From positions 62,001-126,000 of the forward strand of contig NZ_SRIF01000006.1 of the NCBI RefSeq assembly GCF_004681185.1: DNA of 64,000 nucleotides, in the 5' to 3' direction. Positions within the stretch are counted from its first letter, which is position 1, and every line of letters starts with the position of its first letter. Below, in pieces: positions 1 to 8,044 of the stretch. Both the position numbers and the translations under genes were made by a program. The notes under the pieces are model-generated. The model worked only from the letters and a program-made list of their open reading frames with translations, ran no database searches and was not told the origin of the DNA. The DNA is from Haloarcula amylovorans. Lineage in GTDB: Archaea > Halobacteriota > Halobacteria > Halobacteriales > Haloarculaceae.

Positions 1-147
1 GCTCCACCGTTCCGTACGTCGGAGACTCTGAGACAGACTATCGATGCTCTGCGCACTGCTGGTTGGTGAATTCTATGCCAAAAGATTGCTCTGACAGCTA
101 ACTCGACGTACGTGACTAGATAAGCGACCTCGGTATCTTAGATTGCT

Positions 148-819
148 TCACGAACCGTCGAGGAGCCGCGTCCCGGTTTTGGTGGGCAGCCCACACTCCT
201 CGACACGAGAAATTACCCGGTTGATATCGTATTCTACCCGGCGGAGTTCGACTTCGTTAGCCGCAGTATCGAGAACCGCGTACGCAGCACGCTCGTCGCC
301 GTCTCGTGGCTGGCCGACACTCCCAGGATTCACGATGAGCCGGCCATCGATCGTAGCTTTGTGCTGGATATGAGTGTGGCCGAGCACGATTCCAACGTGG
401 TCGTCCAGATAGGGGCGCATCTTCGAGAACTGTGCCGGTCGTACGTAGGAGCCGAGCCGGTTAGGATCCGGATGGCTATGCGCCAATCGATAGGCGCCGT
501 CTGCAAATTCCGTTCGTTCTGGGAGCTTAGAAAGCCACTCTCGCTGACCGTCACTCAGCTCCTGTTGGGTGAATTCGAGCCCTGCACGAGCCATTTCATT
601 GTGTTCGTAGCGTTGTGGCGTCTCGACGTTGCGGTCATGGTTGCCCTGCACGACAAGTGAACTGACTGCTCGAACGCGCTCGAGACACTCGCGTGGCCAG
701 GGATTGTACCCGATGACGTCGCCTGCGCAGATGATGTCGTCGACAGGTGGCATATCATCCAGGATGGCTTCGAGGGCCGGCAGGTTCGCGTGGATGTCGG
801 AAATCAGGCCAACTCGCAT
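148..819 (-). CDS. Metallophosphoesterase (YfcE/MJ0936-like phosphodiesterase)
   Basis: Calcineurin-like metallophosphoesterase of about 223 residues, expected to hydrolyse phosphodiesters with two metal ions in the cytoplasm. The metal-binding blocks appear in order: GLISDIH near residues 4-10, AGDVIGYN, GNHDRN, LAHSHPD and GHTHIQH, followed by NPGSVGQPRDG, the usual order in the YfcE group. I chose the ATG at 819 because this family normally starts right at the first strand (MRVGLISD). The frame stays open upstream for another 71 codons, but that extension belongs to a different protein, the C-terminal half of a dual-specificity phosphatase, described separately. Either the two are read as one chimera or translation restarts at 819. 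The natural substrate cannot be told from sequence. Confidence 0.85.
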   Translation of the reverse strand: MRVGLISDIHANLPALEAILDDMPPVDDIICAGDVIGYNPWPRECLERVRAVSSLVVQGNHDRNVETPQRYEHNEMARAGLEFTQQELSDGQREWLSKLPERTEFADGAYRLAHSHPDPNRLGSYVRPAQFSKMRPYLDDHVGIVLGHTHIQHKATIDGRLIVNPGSVGQPRDGDERAAYAVLDTAANEVELRRVEYDINRVISRVEECGLPTKTGTRLLDGS

Positions 820-1307
820 ACAGTTTCCTTGAGGAGCATCACTGAAATACAGGTGGTTAACCAACTCACGGTTCTGGGTGTAGACACGCGCCGCCTGTCG
901 GACTATTGCTTCATCCGGGTCGATGGCATTCCGGCGTTTCGCAACCTGCTTGAACGCTGCTTCCAATCCGATTTCATCGTATAGTGCGAGCGCCGTCATA
1001 GCTACCGTTGGACTGCGTGAGGCTTCCGCCAAACAATGAGCGAGAAGGTTGTCCCAGTCTTGAGACTAGATAGGACATGGGTAACAGCTCAGTCGAATCT
1101 CTGCTGCTCGTTCCGAGGCCCATCTATCATGGGTATATTCTCGACCGGCAGATCGGAGGAAAATCTACCGTCTGGCTCGCTGTGTATCAGTGAGACAATA
1201 ATCACGATGCTATGCTCCCGTATTAGCGCCTCATCACCAGCATTCTTAACTGGTCTAACGAACAATCCATCTGCAACCTCGTCCATCTCCTCAGAGGATA
1301 TTGGCAT
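820..1307 (-). pseudogene. Broken dual-specificity protein phosphatase
   Basis: Two halves of a haloarchaeal dual-specificity (tyrosine/serine) phosphatase lie in different frames. The N-terminal half (1307-1089) contains EVADGLFVRPVKNAGDEAL and IPMIDGPRNE, then stops at a TGA. Beyond that stop the same frame still reads AVTHVLSSLK, and one base shift later the frame gives WDNLLAHCLAEASRSPTV, which holds the catalytic HCX5R signature (HCLAEASR). The remainder, AARVYTQNREL, runs without a stop into the metallophosphoesterase frame. A nonsense codon and a frameshift separate the substrate-recognition half from an intact P-loop, so the gene is probably dead; a sequencing error at two points is possible but less likely. 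Confidence 0.75.
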
Positions 1308-1371
1308 CTATTGTTCGCGAGGACATGTAATGGAACCGGTGGCCGATAGCGAATAAATAGAGAATCAGTGG

Positions 1372-2649
1372 TTAAACATAGGACATGAGACGCGCCTGCT
1401 GGGCATCGTCGGGGTCAGGAACGAGGTCGTAGCGTTCGAGCATCGATTCTGACCCATCCTGGTCGTACTTTAGCCCCTCAAAGACGAGTTCCGGCGACAC
1501 TTCCAGCGTGTGGATGTACGACCGGCCGCCAGCCCGGCCAAGATTTCGCTCGTCGCGTTCGAGCAGGCCGTAGAGCCGGATCGAGTCCAGAAAGTCGTTG
1601 ACCCGCCGTTTCGAGCGCGGTTCGTAATCACAGACCTGGCAGATGTTTTCGTAGACCTGATAGATGTTTTTCGCCCGGGGAGATGCATCGTCGTCGATGT
1701 TAAGAAACGCCGTCGCGAGCATGGCGAGTTTCATCTGCGAGGTGAGCTGTTCGCGAACAATCGTGAGCACACGCTGTTCTTCGACCCGATTCCCAGCTTC
1801 CTCGACGTGATCTTCTGTGACGCGGCCCGCATCACGTTTTCGAGCGATGTTGCCAGCCGTTTCTAGGAGGTCGAGTGCCTCGCGGGCGTCACCCTGTTCC
1901 TGGGCAGCGCGAGCCGCACAGAGTTCAACCACGCCATCATCGACGATGTCCTCGCGGAACACGAGCCCAGCGTAGTGAGAGAGAATCTCGGTCAACTCGG
2001 TTGCATCGTACGGCGAGAAGAAAATTTCGTACTCACAGAGCGTGCTTTTGACTCGGGGGTCCAGCGAGTCCTTGAACATGTGGTTGTTCGAAATGCCGAT
2101 GACACCGACTCGTGTGTCTTCTAGTGAGCCCATTTTACGGGCCCGCGGAAATTCATAGAGCAGTTTGTCGTTGTCCGCCCCGAGCATATCGATCTCATCG
2201 AGGACGACGACGACATCCCCATCAAGGGTGTCGAGTTCCTCGTAGAGTGTCGACCAGAGAAAGCCTTTCGTCGGGCCCTGTTCCGGGACTTGGTCGTCCG
2301 GCTGGCGGAGCTGGTTGATCAGTGAGATGAGGACGTTGAAAATGCTATCGTCCTTGTTACAGTTGATTTCGAGGATCGTTACGGGGATATCGTGTTGGGC
2401 CGTCTCCGCGCGGAGGAACTCCATCATCTTCTTCGTCACGACAGTCTTGCCGTTCCCAGTCTGGCCGTAGATAAAGACGTTGTTGGGACCAAATCCCTCG
2501 ATGATATCCTGAAGTGCTTCCGAATAGCGGCTGATCTCCTCCTCCCGACAGAGGATCGTCTCCGGCGTGTAATCTTCGTCAAGCGGACGCTTGTTGGCGA
2601 AGATTTTGCCCGGTTCGTCGAACGGCGAATCCATGGTAGATGTATCCAT
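1372..2649 (-). CDS. cdc6: Orc1/Cdc6 replication initiator
   Basis: AAA+ origin-recognition protein of 425 residues, normal length for archaeal Orc1/Cdc6. Walker A is GQTGNGKT at residues 62-69, Walker B is VVVVLDEID near 145-153, sensor motif GISNN follows, and a C-terminal winged-helix domain occupies roughly residues 310-425 (SKRRVNDFLDSIRLYGLLE). It should bind ORB elements and load MCM helicase. It reads away from an intergenic region carrying at least six ORB-type repeats, the standard archaeal layout of an initiator beside its own origin. TTCGAGTGTT-type repeats at 2674-2710 sit immediately before the start, suggesting autoregulation by the protein itself (inference). It makes this replicon potentially self-replicating. 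Confidence 0.95.
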   Translation of the reverse strand: MDTSTMDSPFDEPGKIFANKRPLDEDYTPETILCREEEISRYSEALQDIIEGFGPNNVFIYGQTGNGKTVVTKKMMEFLRAETAQHDIPVTILEINCNKDDSIFNVLISLINQLRQPDDQVPEQGPTKGFLWSTLYEELDTLDGDVVVVLDEIDMLGADNDKLLYEFPRARKMGSLEDTRVGVIGISNNHMFKDSLDPRVKSTLCEYEIFFSPYDATELTEILSHYAGLVFREDIVDDGVVELCAARAAQEQGDAREALDLLETAGNIARKRDAGRVTEDHVEEAGNRVEEQRVLTIVREQLTSQMKLAMLATAFLNIDDDASPRAKNIYQVYENICQVCDYEPRSKRRVNDFLDSIRLYGLLERDERNLGRAGGRSYIHTLEVSPELVFEGLKYDQDGSESMLERYDLVPDPDDAQQARLMSYV

Positions 2650-2723
2650 ATACCGAGTGAATATAAATCCCTAGTTCGAGTGTTTCGAGTGTTTCCGCTG
2701 TTTCGAGGTCTGAGTGGGCATTT

Positions 2724-2742
2724 CCACCCCCCATTTCCAGTG
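2724..2742 (+). repeat. Degenerate ORB-like element
   Basis: CACCCCCCATTTCCAGTG matches the other ORB elements at the C-run and TTTC core but has CCAGTG in place of CGAGTG. It is the element nearest the initiator gene. Confidence 0.55.
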
Positions 2743-2817
2743 TAAGACGTCGTTATGGCGGCTGTAGAGGTAGATATCTGTGCTCTAAGAATTGTATTGA
2801 AAACGTGTTCATTTTTG

Positions 2818-2838
2818 ACCCCCCGTTTCGAGTGTTCT
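2818..2838 (+). repeat. ORB element 1
   Basis: Contains CCCCCCGTTTCGAGTGTTCT. On the opposite strand this is AACACTCGAAACGGGGGG: a dyad half-site followed by the G-string typical of haloarchaeal ORBs. Its 20-bp core is the same as that found inside the coiled-coil gene at 12.7 and 63.1 kb. Confidence 0.8.
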
Positions 2839-2859
2839 TGTAGAGAGGTGGTGCGCGAG

Positions 2860-2881
2860 CACACCCCATTTCGAGTGTTCT
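2860..2881 (+). repeat. ORB element 2
   Basis: CACACCCCATTTCGAGTGTT followed by CT. Same core as element 1 with a shorter C-run and A for G before the TTTC; same orientation, about 42 bp downstream. Confidence 0.75.
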
Positions 2882-3006
2882 CTCGGAGAGGCGAAGCGTC
2901 AACCGCCTCGGGGTTGAGGGGTTCAATAGCGCTCCCCTTTCGTTATTACGAGACCGATCCGCCGTCTTGGATGACCCCGCGGTACTCAGCCTGGTCCACC
3001 TGTAGC

Positions 3007-3028
3007 CACCCCCCATTTCGAGTGTTCT
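3007..3028 (+). repeat. ORB element 3
   Basis: CACCCCCCATTTCGAGTGTT followed by CT, same orientation as elements 1 and 2. Confidence 0.8.
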
Positions 3029-3316
3029 GAGATGGTTGCTTAGTGTTCAGATTGGGCTGCCGTGAAGAGTGGAATGAGGCTCTTGAGCTATTAGGTTGGT
3101 TGGGAGTGGAATGGTTCAGTGCCACAGTGGCGCCGAGGGTCCGACCGTCGACGTACTTGAAACGACTGGAGCCGGTGCCGACAAGCACCTTAGTCGATTC
3201 GCGTGGAGTACAACGGCTAGCATTTGGCGGTGAATCGAACGGTGTACTGCAGTGGTCACAGAAGGTGTCGCTGCTACGAGTGCTGTGAGAGGGGTGCTCA
3301 CCGATGAGTGACCACA

Positions 3317-3340
3317 CACACCCCCCGTTTCGAGTGTTCT
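3317..3340 (+). repeat. ORB element 4
   Basis: Matches CACCCCCCGTTTCGAGTGTT plus CT, preceded by a CACA run. It is the last left-side element before the AT-rich core. Confidence 0.8.
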
Positions 3341-3465
3341 TGGGAACGCATCGGTCCGGTGGAATTGTGCGGTCGGAGAGTGGCGCTATTCCGGCGAATA
3401 CGTGGTGCTACAGGACGAATCGAGTTCCGCTTATTCCATGGATGGGGCCGCTGCGTCTTGCTGTT

Positions 3466-3540
3466 CTATCCCTTATATATATTCTTTTCCTCTAGCTAGA
3501 GTTAGTAGTAGTAGTAACAGCTGCTACAGCTAGAGAAACA
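3466..3540. other. AT-rich candidate DNA unwinding element
   Basis: Contains CCCTTATATATATTCTTTTC, then the palindrome TCTAGCTAGA and a short GTA run, then CTACAGCTAGAG. It lies between the left-facing and right-facing ORB elements and is the most AT-rich stretch of the origin region by eye, so it is the best candidate for the melting site. Confidence 0.6.
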
Positions 3541-3556
3541 CTCGAAATGGGGTGTG
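3537..3556 (-). repeat. ORB element 5 (inverted)
   Basis: AACACTCGAAATGGGGTGTG, the same element as number 2 in inverted orientation, directly bordering the AT-rich core. Confidence 0.75.
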
Positions 3557-3626
3557 GTCTGTGCACTCTTTATAAGTAAATCCGGGTCATCGGCTCTTCC
3601 GTTGGGGAGACCGCTGCTCGTGGATT

Positions 3627-3650
3627 AACACTCGAAACGGGGGGTGTGTG
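3627..3650 (-). repeat. ORB element 6 (inverted)
   Basis: AACACTCGAAACGGGGGGTG followed by TGTG. Inverted relative to elements 1-4, so the origin is bracketed by inward-facing sites. Confidence 0.8.
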
Positions 3651-3780
3651 CGGCCCCGGTTCATCCAGTAGGTTGGGCTGTATTCGTGTTCGTCGACGAC
3701 GGCAAAGTGCGGCGTAGTCTGGACCGCTAACAGCGGACCTAGTGGGGTGGGACGCTAACTATTCGTGACTCGCATTTCGT

Positions 3781-4143
3781 TCAAGCTGGGTCGACAGGGC
3801 CGACGTATTGGCTCTTGATGGTTTCACCATCTCGCCACTGGAGATAGTAGTAGTCACGGCCGTCGATCGTCTTCGTTGTGAGTGTTCCGTTGGGTGGCGG
3901 CAGTTCCGCTTTCTCACGCGCGTCTTCGAGCTGCTCTTCCCACTCATCGTCGTCCCACTCGTCCGGTGTTTCGGCGGATTCGGTCGGCTGGTCGTCCGTG
4001 GTTGCTGCCTCAAGGTCGTCGAGAAGGGTTTCGAGGTGATCGATGGCCCGGTCGTAGGTCGTGGCCGCCGGCTCATCCAACGACGCTCTGTCCACTTTTT
4101 GGAGTTCCGCAAGTGCCGCTTCGACGTGGGAACGGTTGCTCAT
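3781..4143 (-). CDS. Small conserved haloarchaeal protein (DUF6788-like C-terminus)
   Basis: A 120-residue acidic soluble protein. Residues 1-50 look helical (HVEAALAELQKVDRASL, then RAIDHLETLLDDLEA), the middle is a Glu/Asp-rich linker, and residues 86-116 form a compact module with GRDYYYLQWRDGETIKSQYVG. Small proteins with this C-terminal pattern occur on haloarchaeal plasmids; I do not know a proven function. It sits on the initiator side of the replicon and is preceded by three copies of a GCTAACCAAC motif that may be its operator. A decayed second copy of its N-terminal two thirds lies at 17160-17432. Confidence 0.75.
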   Translation of the reverse strand: MSNRSHVEAALAELQKVDRASLDEPAATTYDRAIDHLETLLDDLEAATTDDQPTESAETPDEWDDDEWEEQLEDAREKAELPPPNGTLTTKTIDGRDYYYLQWRDGETIKSQYVGPVDPA

Positions 4144-4145
4144 CT

Positions 4146-4242
4146 GCTAACCAACACTGTGCTCCAAATCATTGGGATTGTTGGTTAGTTCATATCCCTC
4201 TAGTGTGGGTTTTTGGACTTCGGAAAAGAGTTGCTAACCAAC
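4146..4242. promoter_or_regulatory. Three GCTAACCAAC motifs upstream of the DUF6788-like gene
   Basis: GCTAACCAAC occurs at 4146-4155 and 4233-4242 on the plus strand, and its reverse with one change (GTTGGTTAGT) at 4180-4189. The first overlaps the ribosome-binding region of the gene starting at 4143, and a TATA-like GGGATATGAAC reads on the minus strand at 4189-4199. The arrangement suits an autoregulated promoter; the binding protein is unknown. Confidence 0.45.
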
Positions 4243-4467
4243 GAAGGCAGCTCTCGTTGGAGTCAGTTTCGAGAGTATCGATACCGGGTCGGTGACAGGG
4301 TGGCCGGTGAGACACGAACTATATCGATACGGCGGTTCGACTGTTTCGATGACCCCGGACGTCCCGCTTCTTGAAGGTTGGTTCATGTAGCGCTTCGCCG
4401 TCTGAGAGCATGTCTGTTTCTCAACCTTCCTTTAGCGTATTCCTTTCTGCGCCTTTGCAGGAGAAGG

Positions 4468-5241
4468 TCAAGCGTCTGTGTCGGACGAATAGGTATCACC
4501 AGGAATGAATACGGGGAGGTCTGTGTCGCGGGTTTCTCGGTCGAGACTGTCGAACCAGTTGCGGAGCTTCCCGTAGAGATCGCTTTGGGCAGTGAATGAA
4601 TCGTACTGGATATTGTAGCCTTTCGGTAGTTCATCGATCGTTGCGCTCCTGAAGTTCTCGTCTTGATAGAGCCCGATTCGCTGTCCAGGTTTGTGCGTGA
4701 GCGCAGGATTCCCGCGCCGGAGGTGGAACTCACCGAGAATACCGCCGGTTTCAGCACCGACGCCTGTCGTGAGACCGCCTTGGGTGAACAGGAAAATGAC
4801 GGCGTCGCTGTGGGCAGCGAATGCGACTGACTGGGCAAGCGGGTCCATTCCTTCTACTGCCGGTTCGTCATCACTGCGGCTGTTGTTCTGTTCTTCGGCC
4901 TGTTCGTGTGTTGGAATGTCGATATCGGTCGCGATGAACGCACGGCAGTTGAGGGTCTCGCGGAGTTCCGTACAGACGTCTCGAAGGGCTTGTTCCATGT
5001 CCCCCTTGCCATCGTTGGTGATGTGCCTGTCTGGATCGAAGAGCGGGTCATTTTGGAATGGTGTGCGGAGTTTGTCGGCGTCGTCGTAAGCAGCTTCAGC
5101 GTTGAACGCAGTATACGGGCCCATGACGTAGACAGTGAAGTCGTTGTGGGTGCTGAATTGCGGCGGTGCAGGGGCTTGTTCTGCAAGAATATCAGAGATT
5201 GGGCGGCCGTTGTATTGGAAATTCGTTTCGCCGTCAAACAT
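4468..5241 (-). CDS. Nucleoside deoxyribosyltransferase-like / haloarchaeal DUF7509-type protein
   Basis: A 257-residue protein with a Rossmann-like alternation. A first strand reads FTVYVMGPYTAF (about residues 34-45), a second reads CRAFIATDIDIPT, and a third reads SDAVIFLFTQGG followed by GVGAETGGILGEF. Strand-GP-Y at the N-terminus and G-x-x-E-x-G after a hydrophobic strand recall nucleoside 2-deoxyribosyltransferases, whose catalytic Glu sits in the latter motif. The tail is acidic (about residues 225-257). The gene diverges from a winged-helix regulator at 5384. Function is unproven; a nucleotide- or nucleoside-cleaving role is inference from the fold pattern. Confidence 0.6.
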   Translation of the reverse strand: MFDGETNFQYNGRPISDILAEQAPAPPQFSTHNDFTVYVMGPYTAFNAEAAYDDADKLRTPFQNDPLFDPDRHITNDGKGDMEQALRDVCTELRETLNCRAFIATDIDIPTHEQAEEQNNSRSDDEPAVEGMDPLAQSVAFAAHSDAVIFLFTQGGLTTGVGAETGGILGEFHLRRGNPALTHKPGQRIGLYQDENFRSATIDELPKGYNIQYDSFTAQSDLYGKLRNWFDSLDRETRDTDLPVFIPGDTYSSDTDA

Positions 5242-5383
5242 TGTGTTTTCTACGGATGTGGGGCATCAAAGAGGTGTCCATCGAGGACAGGGTCTCCGGC
5301 CAGAAAATGGCGGTGATAAACAAAGAAATAATTCGGTGTAACCGTCAACCTCATATAATGGCCACCCGTATATCCATGTACCA

Positions 5384-5776
5384 ATGGCCGCTGAAACTGC
5401 TCACACGACGCCAGATCCCGATGAGGGGGAGCTCGAACAGTATGTCGACCAGCGGCTGTTCGACGACAGTATGGGCACGCTCGCGGATCATGCTGCCCGG
5501 AAGGCAGCGCTCGGTGACCAGCGGCGGTACGCTATCTTGTTCCTGCTCTGGGAACGAGAGGAGGTAGCGCGCAAGGAACTCGCGGCGGCGATCGACGATG
5601 ACAGCTATGACCTCAGTCACCACCTCGGCGAACTCGTCGATGTGGGACTGGTCGCCCGGACGGGTGCGCCTGCGGATGCCGATGGCCGACAGACGTTCTA
5701 CACAATCACGCATCTCGGGCATCAGGAGATCGAGGCAGATACTCGAAACATTACTGGCGCAGCCTCCTCACAGTAG
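5384..5776 (+). CDS. Winged-helix (ArsR-like) transcriptional regulator
   Basis: A 130-residue protein with a winged helix at roughly residues 40-110: AALGDQRRYAILFLLWERE, then KELAAAIDDDSYDLSHHLGEL as the recognition segment, and a wing containing GRQTFYTITHLG. This is the common haloarchaeal ArsR-type layout without a visible metal-binding cysteine pair. It starts 142 bp from, and opposite to, the deoxyribosyltransferase-like gene at 4468-5241, so it is a likely regulator of the shared promoter region. Ligand unknown. Confidence 0.8.
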   Translation: MAAETAHTTPDPDEGELEQYVDQRLFDDSMGTLADHAARKAALGDQRRYAILFLLWEREEVARKELAAAIDDDSYDLSHHLGELVDVGLVARTGAPADADGRQTFYTITHLGHQEIEADTRNITGAASSQ

Positions 5777-6117
5777 ATCGTCTCCAACGGAGAACCGTAG
5801 TCAGCGGCCAGTTCTACTGAATTGAGTCTCAGCTACGATTTGGTGGCTGCACCGCGAACTCGGTCTACGAATGGAACGGCGCCTTATTTCGCGGTTCCGT
5901 CGTTCAGCGGGGTGCATCTGAACGACGTCCGCTTCTTCGAACGTCACGGTCGATGCCACCCTTGGACGACTGAGAACGAGCTACTCGAGACGACGGACGA
6001 TCTTCTAGGCTCACTGAGGCCGGAATAGGTGCCATAGGCACGAATCACGATCCTATTACTTCGACCCATTACACCTGAAACAGCTGTTAGAACGAACCTG
6101 TGTACCGACAGCGCCGC
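5777..6117. other. Intergenic stretch, nothing recognisable
   Basis: No convincing gene, repeat or RNA seen. A 68-codon open frame at 5822-6028 has no family resemblance. Confidence 0.5.
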
Positions 6118-7506
6118 TCACAGCAGAAAGAACACACCTGCACCCAGCACGCCGCCGCCCAGAATCAGATACATCGCGTCGACATCGCGTGTGAAGAGAC
6201 CAAAGGTGACGACGGCGAGCAGCACTCTCGCGGGGTCGAAGCCGCTGACAGCGAGGAACATGGGTGACCCCTCGATGACCGCGAAAGCGTCAACGGCGAG
6301 TGTGACGGTCGCACCGATGATGGCGCCGACGACAGCGGCGTTGATTCCGGCCAGCGCGGCCTGGACGACCGTGTTGTCCCGTACTCTGGCGACGTAAGGG
6401 AACGCGCCGGTGATAAAGAGGAACGACGGCGCGAAAGCCCCGAGCATGGCGACGAACGCGCCCAGGGCGGCCCAGCCGATCGAACCGTAGGTGTCGAGCA
6501 TGAGTTTGTAGCCGACGAAGGCCGTAGTCATCACGACCGGGCCCGGAGTGAGTTGCCCGATGGCGATGCCGTCGACGAACTGCGTCCCGGTGAGCCAGCC
6601 GAACGTGCCGACGACGTAGGTCTCGATGAAGGGGATGAGCACGAGCCCGCCGCCGAAGATGAACGAGCCGGTGTACAGCATGAAGAGGAACAGCTTCACC
6701 CAGAGGTTCCCCCAGAGCACGGCGCCAGCGGTGGCGACGGCGGCTGGGATGGGGAGCGTATCGCCGAGTGTGTCGACGACACGGCCCCGGAGGGCGTAGA
6801 GAGCGGCGATGAGGCCCCCGACCAGCGCGCCGACCGAGACACACCGCCAATTCGTCAGGACCCAGTCGGGCCGGAACAGCGCGACCGCGACGACACCAGC
6901 GATTGCGAACTCCACGACTGGGTTTGGGTTAATCAGCACCGTCGCTGCGAGCGCGCCGGCCAGCAGCGCCAGCAGGCGAAGGTCGACCTCCCAAGACTCA
7001 CTAGCGATATCGAACGAGAGATCGGCTCGTCCCTCCTTCAGTGAGCTCTGCCCCATCGAGTAGGCCGCGCCAGCGATGAGCCCGATGACGACCGGGTTCA
7101 CGCCGTAGAAGAATGCCTGCACCGAGGGGAGCTGTCCGAACCCGAAGTAGACGTACGACAGCGTGAGGACGATGATGAATGTCGGCGCCATGAACATCGC
7201 GCCGGCGACGAGCGCCCCCAGATTCCCGCCTCGAACCCAACCCATGAAGATGCCCAGCTGGGTCGAGGCCGGCCCGGGCAGCATGTTGCATATGGCAAGG
7301 CCCTCCATGAATGTGGCCTCGTCGGTCCACTCGCCGACAAGTTCGTCCTCCATCATCGCGATGTGGACGAGGGGGCCGCCGAAGCCGACGAGGCCGAGTT
7401 TCAGGAAGAAGCGGGCGATGTCGACCAGACGCTCCCGCGACGCTGTGCCCCTGTACTCGCTCGCAGTGCCCGCTGCGGCCTCGGTCGTCGCGGCGTCCCC
7501 GGCCAT
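6118..7506 (-). CDS. chrA: Chromate transporter, ChrA (CHR) family
   Basis: Long-chain CHR-family membrane protein of about 462 residues, made of two homologous halves as in bidomain ChrA. The first half carries LVGFGGPLVHIAMMEDELV and NMLPGPASTQLGIFMGW; the second carries the matching FIFGGGLVLIPFIETYVV and GQLTPGPVVMTTAFVGY. About ten to twelve hydrophobic segments are visible. The family exports chromate, with sulfate affecting uptake, driven by membrane potential. I chose the ATG at 7506 (MAGDAATTEAA); the frame extends 16 codons upstream without family resemblance. Its upstream neighbour is a truncated repeat, so any native promoter lies within about 95 bp. Confidence 0.9.
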   Translation of the reverse strand: MAGDAATTEAAAGTASEYRGTASRERLVDIARFFLKLGLVGFGGPLVHIAMMEDELVGEWTDEATFMEGLAICNMLPGPASTQLGIFMGWVRGGNLGALVAGAMFMAPTFIIVLTLSYVYFGFGQLPSVQAFFYGVNPVVIGLIAGAAYSMGQSSLKEGRADLSFDIASESWEVDLRLLALLAGALAATVLINPNPVVEFAIAGVVAVALFRPDWVLTNWRCVSVGALVGGLIAALYALRGRVVDTLGDTLPIPAAVATAGAVLWGNLWVKLFLFMLYTGSFIFGGGLVLIPFIETYVVGTFGWLTGTQFVDGIAIGQLTPGPVVMTTAFVGYKLMLDTYGSIGWAALGAFVAMLGAFAPSFLFITGAFPYVARVRDNTVVQAALAGINAAVVGAIIGATVTLAVDAFAVIEGSPMFLAVSGFDPARVLLAVVTFGLFTRDVDAMYLILGGGVLGAGVFFLL

Positions 7507-7600
7507 GGCTGTACCGAGGTCCCACCCGGACAAGAAATCCGGTGTTCTGACCAAATCTGGAGTCCACTTTTTGTTGGGAGTCCGTTGACCGATTCACCCT

Positions 7601-7714
7601 CTGTATCGTGCGACTTCTGGTATCTCTCTTGGAGGGGTTTCTTGCTGGGAGGTCCGTCACACCCGTTGTGAACAGTAAATCGGGACTGGTCGCTCCGTTC
7701 GTGTTACGACCACT
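7601..7714 (+). repeat. Left fragment of the 231-bp inverted-repeat block (unit A)
   Basis: The first ~54 bp (TGTATCGTGCGACTT onward) match the sequence left of unit B at 11.7 kb. Then comes the 16-bp terminus CGTCACACCCGTTGTG and the following AATCGGGACTGGTCGCTCCG. Similarity stops at about 7714, where a decayed ferritin-like gene begins, so only the left end survives here. Confidence 0.8.
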
Positions 7715-7917
7715 TCGCGGAGCGTTTCCTCTAAGAGATCAGCGGCTTCATCGTAGCCCGCTTTGCCGGCCAGTGAGGTGACGTTCCCGTAGGTGGCGAT
7801 TTCGTAGTGTTCGGTCTGGTCTGCGAGCGTGCCGACCGCATCGACTAATTGCTATTCGACATAGTAGAGCTCCTGTACCCCTTCGGTAAGAAGCTTCTCG
7901 GTTGAGTCAGTTGTCAT
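7715..7917 (-). pseudogene. Decayed DUF892 (YciE-type) ferritin-like protein
   Basis: From the ATG at 7917, preceded by a good GGAGG, the minus strand reads TEKLLTEGVQELYYVE, stops at TAG, continues QLVDAVGTLADQTE, and then jumps to HYEIATYGNVTSLAGKAGYD and EAADLLEETLREV. These are the first and last helices of the DUF892 four-helix ferritin-like family, which is about 165 residues long. The middle, with most of the metal-binding helices, is missing and a stop interrupts the first helix. The 3' end is cut by repeat unit A. Confidence 0.7.
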
Positions 7918-8044
7918 CGTGGTCCTCCATCACACGGTTAGTTCGTGCGACGAATGAACGGTGGGGCTGGGAGAGGAAGTCTACTAAATCCAGGTGAATA
8001 CAAGGTTCGCTCATGTCGGGCTGTGGACACAGCGATCCACGGTC

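Larger units (their letters stand above)
2650..3780. other. Putative replication origin region, no genes
   Basis: About 1.1 kb without credible coding. Short open frames occur on both strands but have no family resemblance. The stretch holds a cluster of TTCGAGTGTT repeats next to the initiator gene (2674-2710), four near-identical ORB-type elements pointing one way on the left, two pointing the opposite way on the right, and an AT-rich segment between them. Elements facing inward on an AT-rich core beside orc1/cdc6 are the hallmark of a haloarchaeal oriC (established knowledge); activity here is inference. Confidence 0.85.

Noticed and set aside
2755..3499. Several short frames within the origin region
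   Set aside because: They overlap ORB repeats and each other, lack promoters and family resemblance.
3500..3520. GTA run as part of a CRISPR or microsatellite array
   Set aside because: Only four or so trinucleotide units with no spacers. No CRISPR repeat-spacer pattern was seen anywhere in the window.
5822..6028. 68-codon frame downstream of the ArsR-like gene
   Set aside because: No family resemblance, no promoter, and the composition is not clearly haloarchaeal coding.
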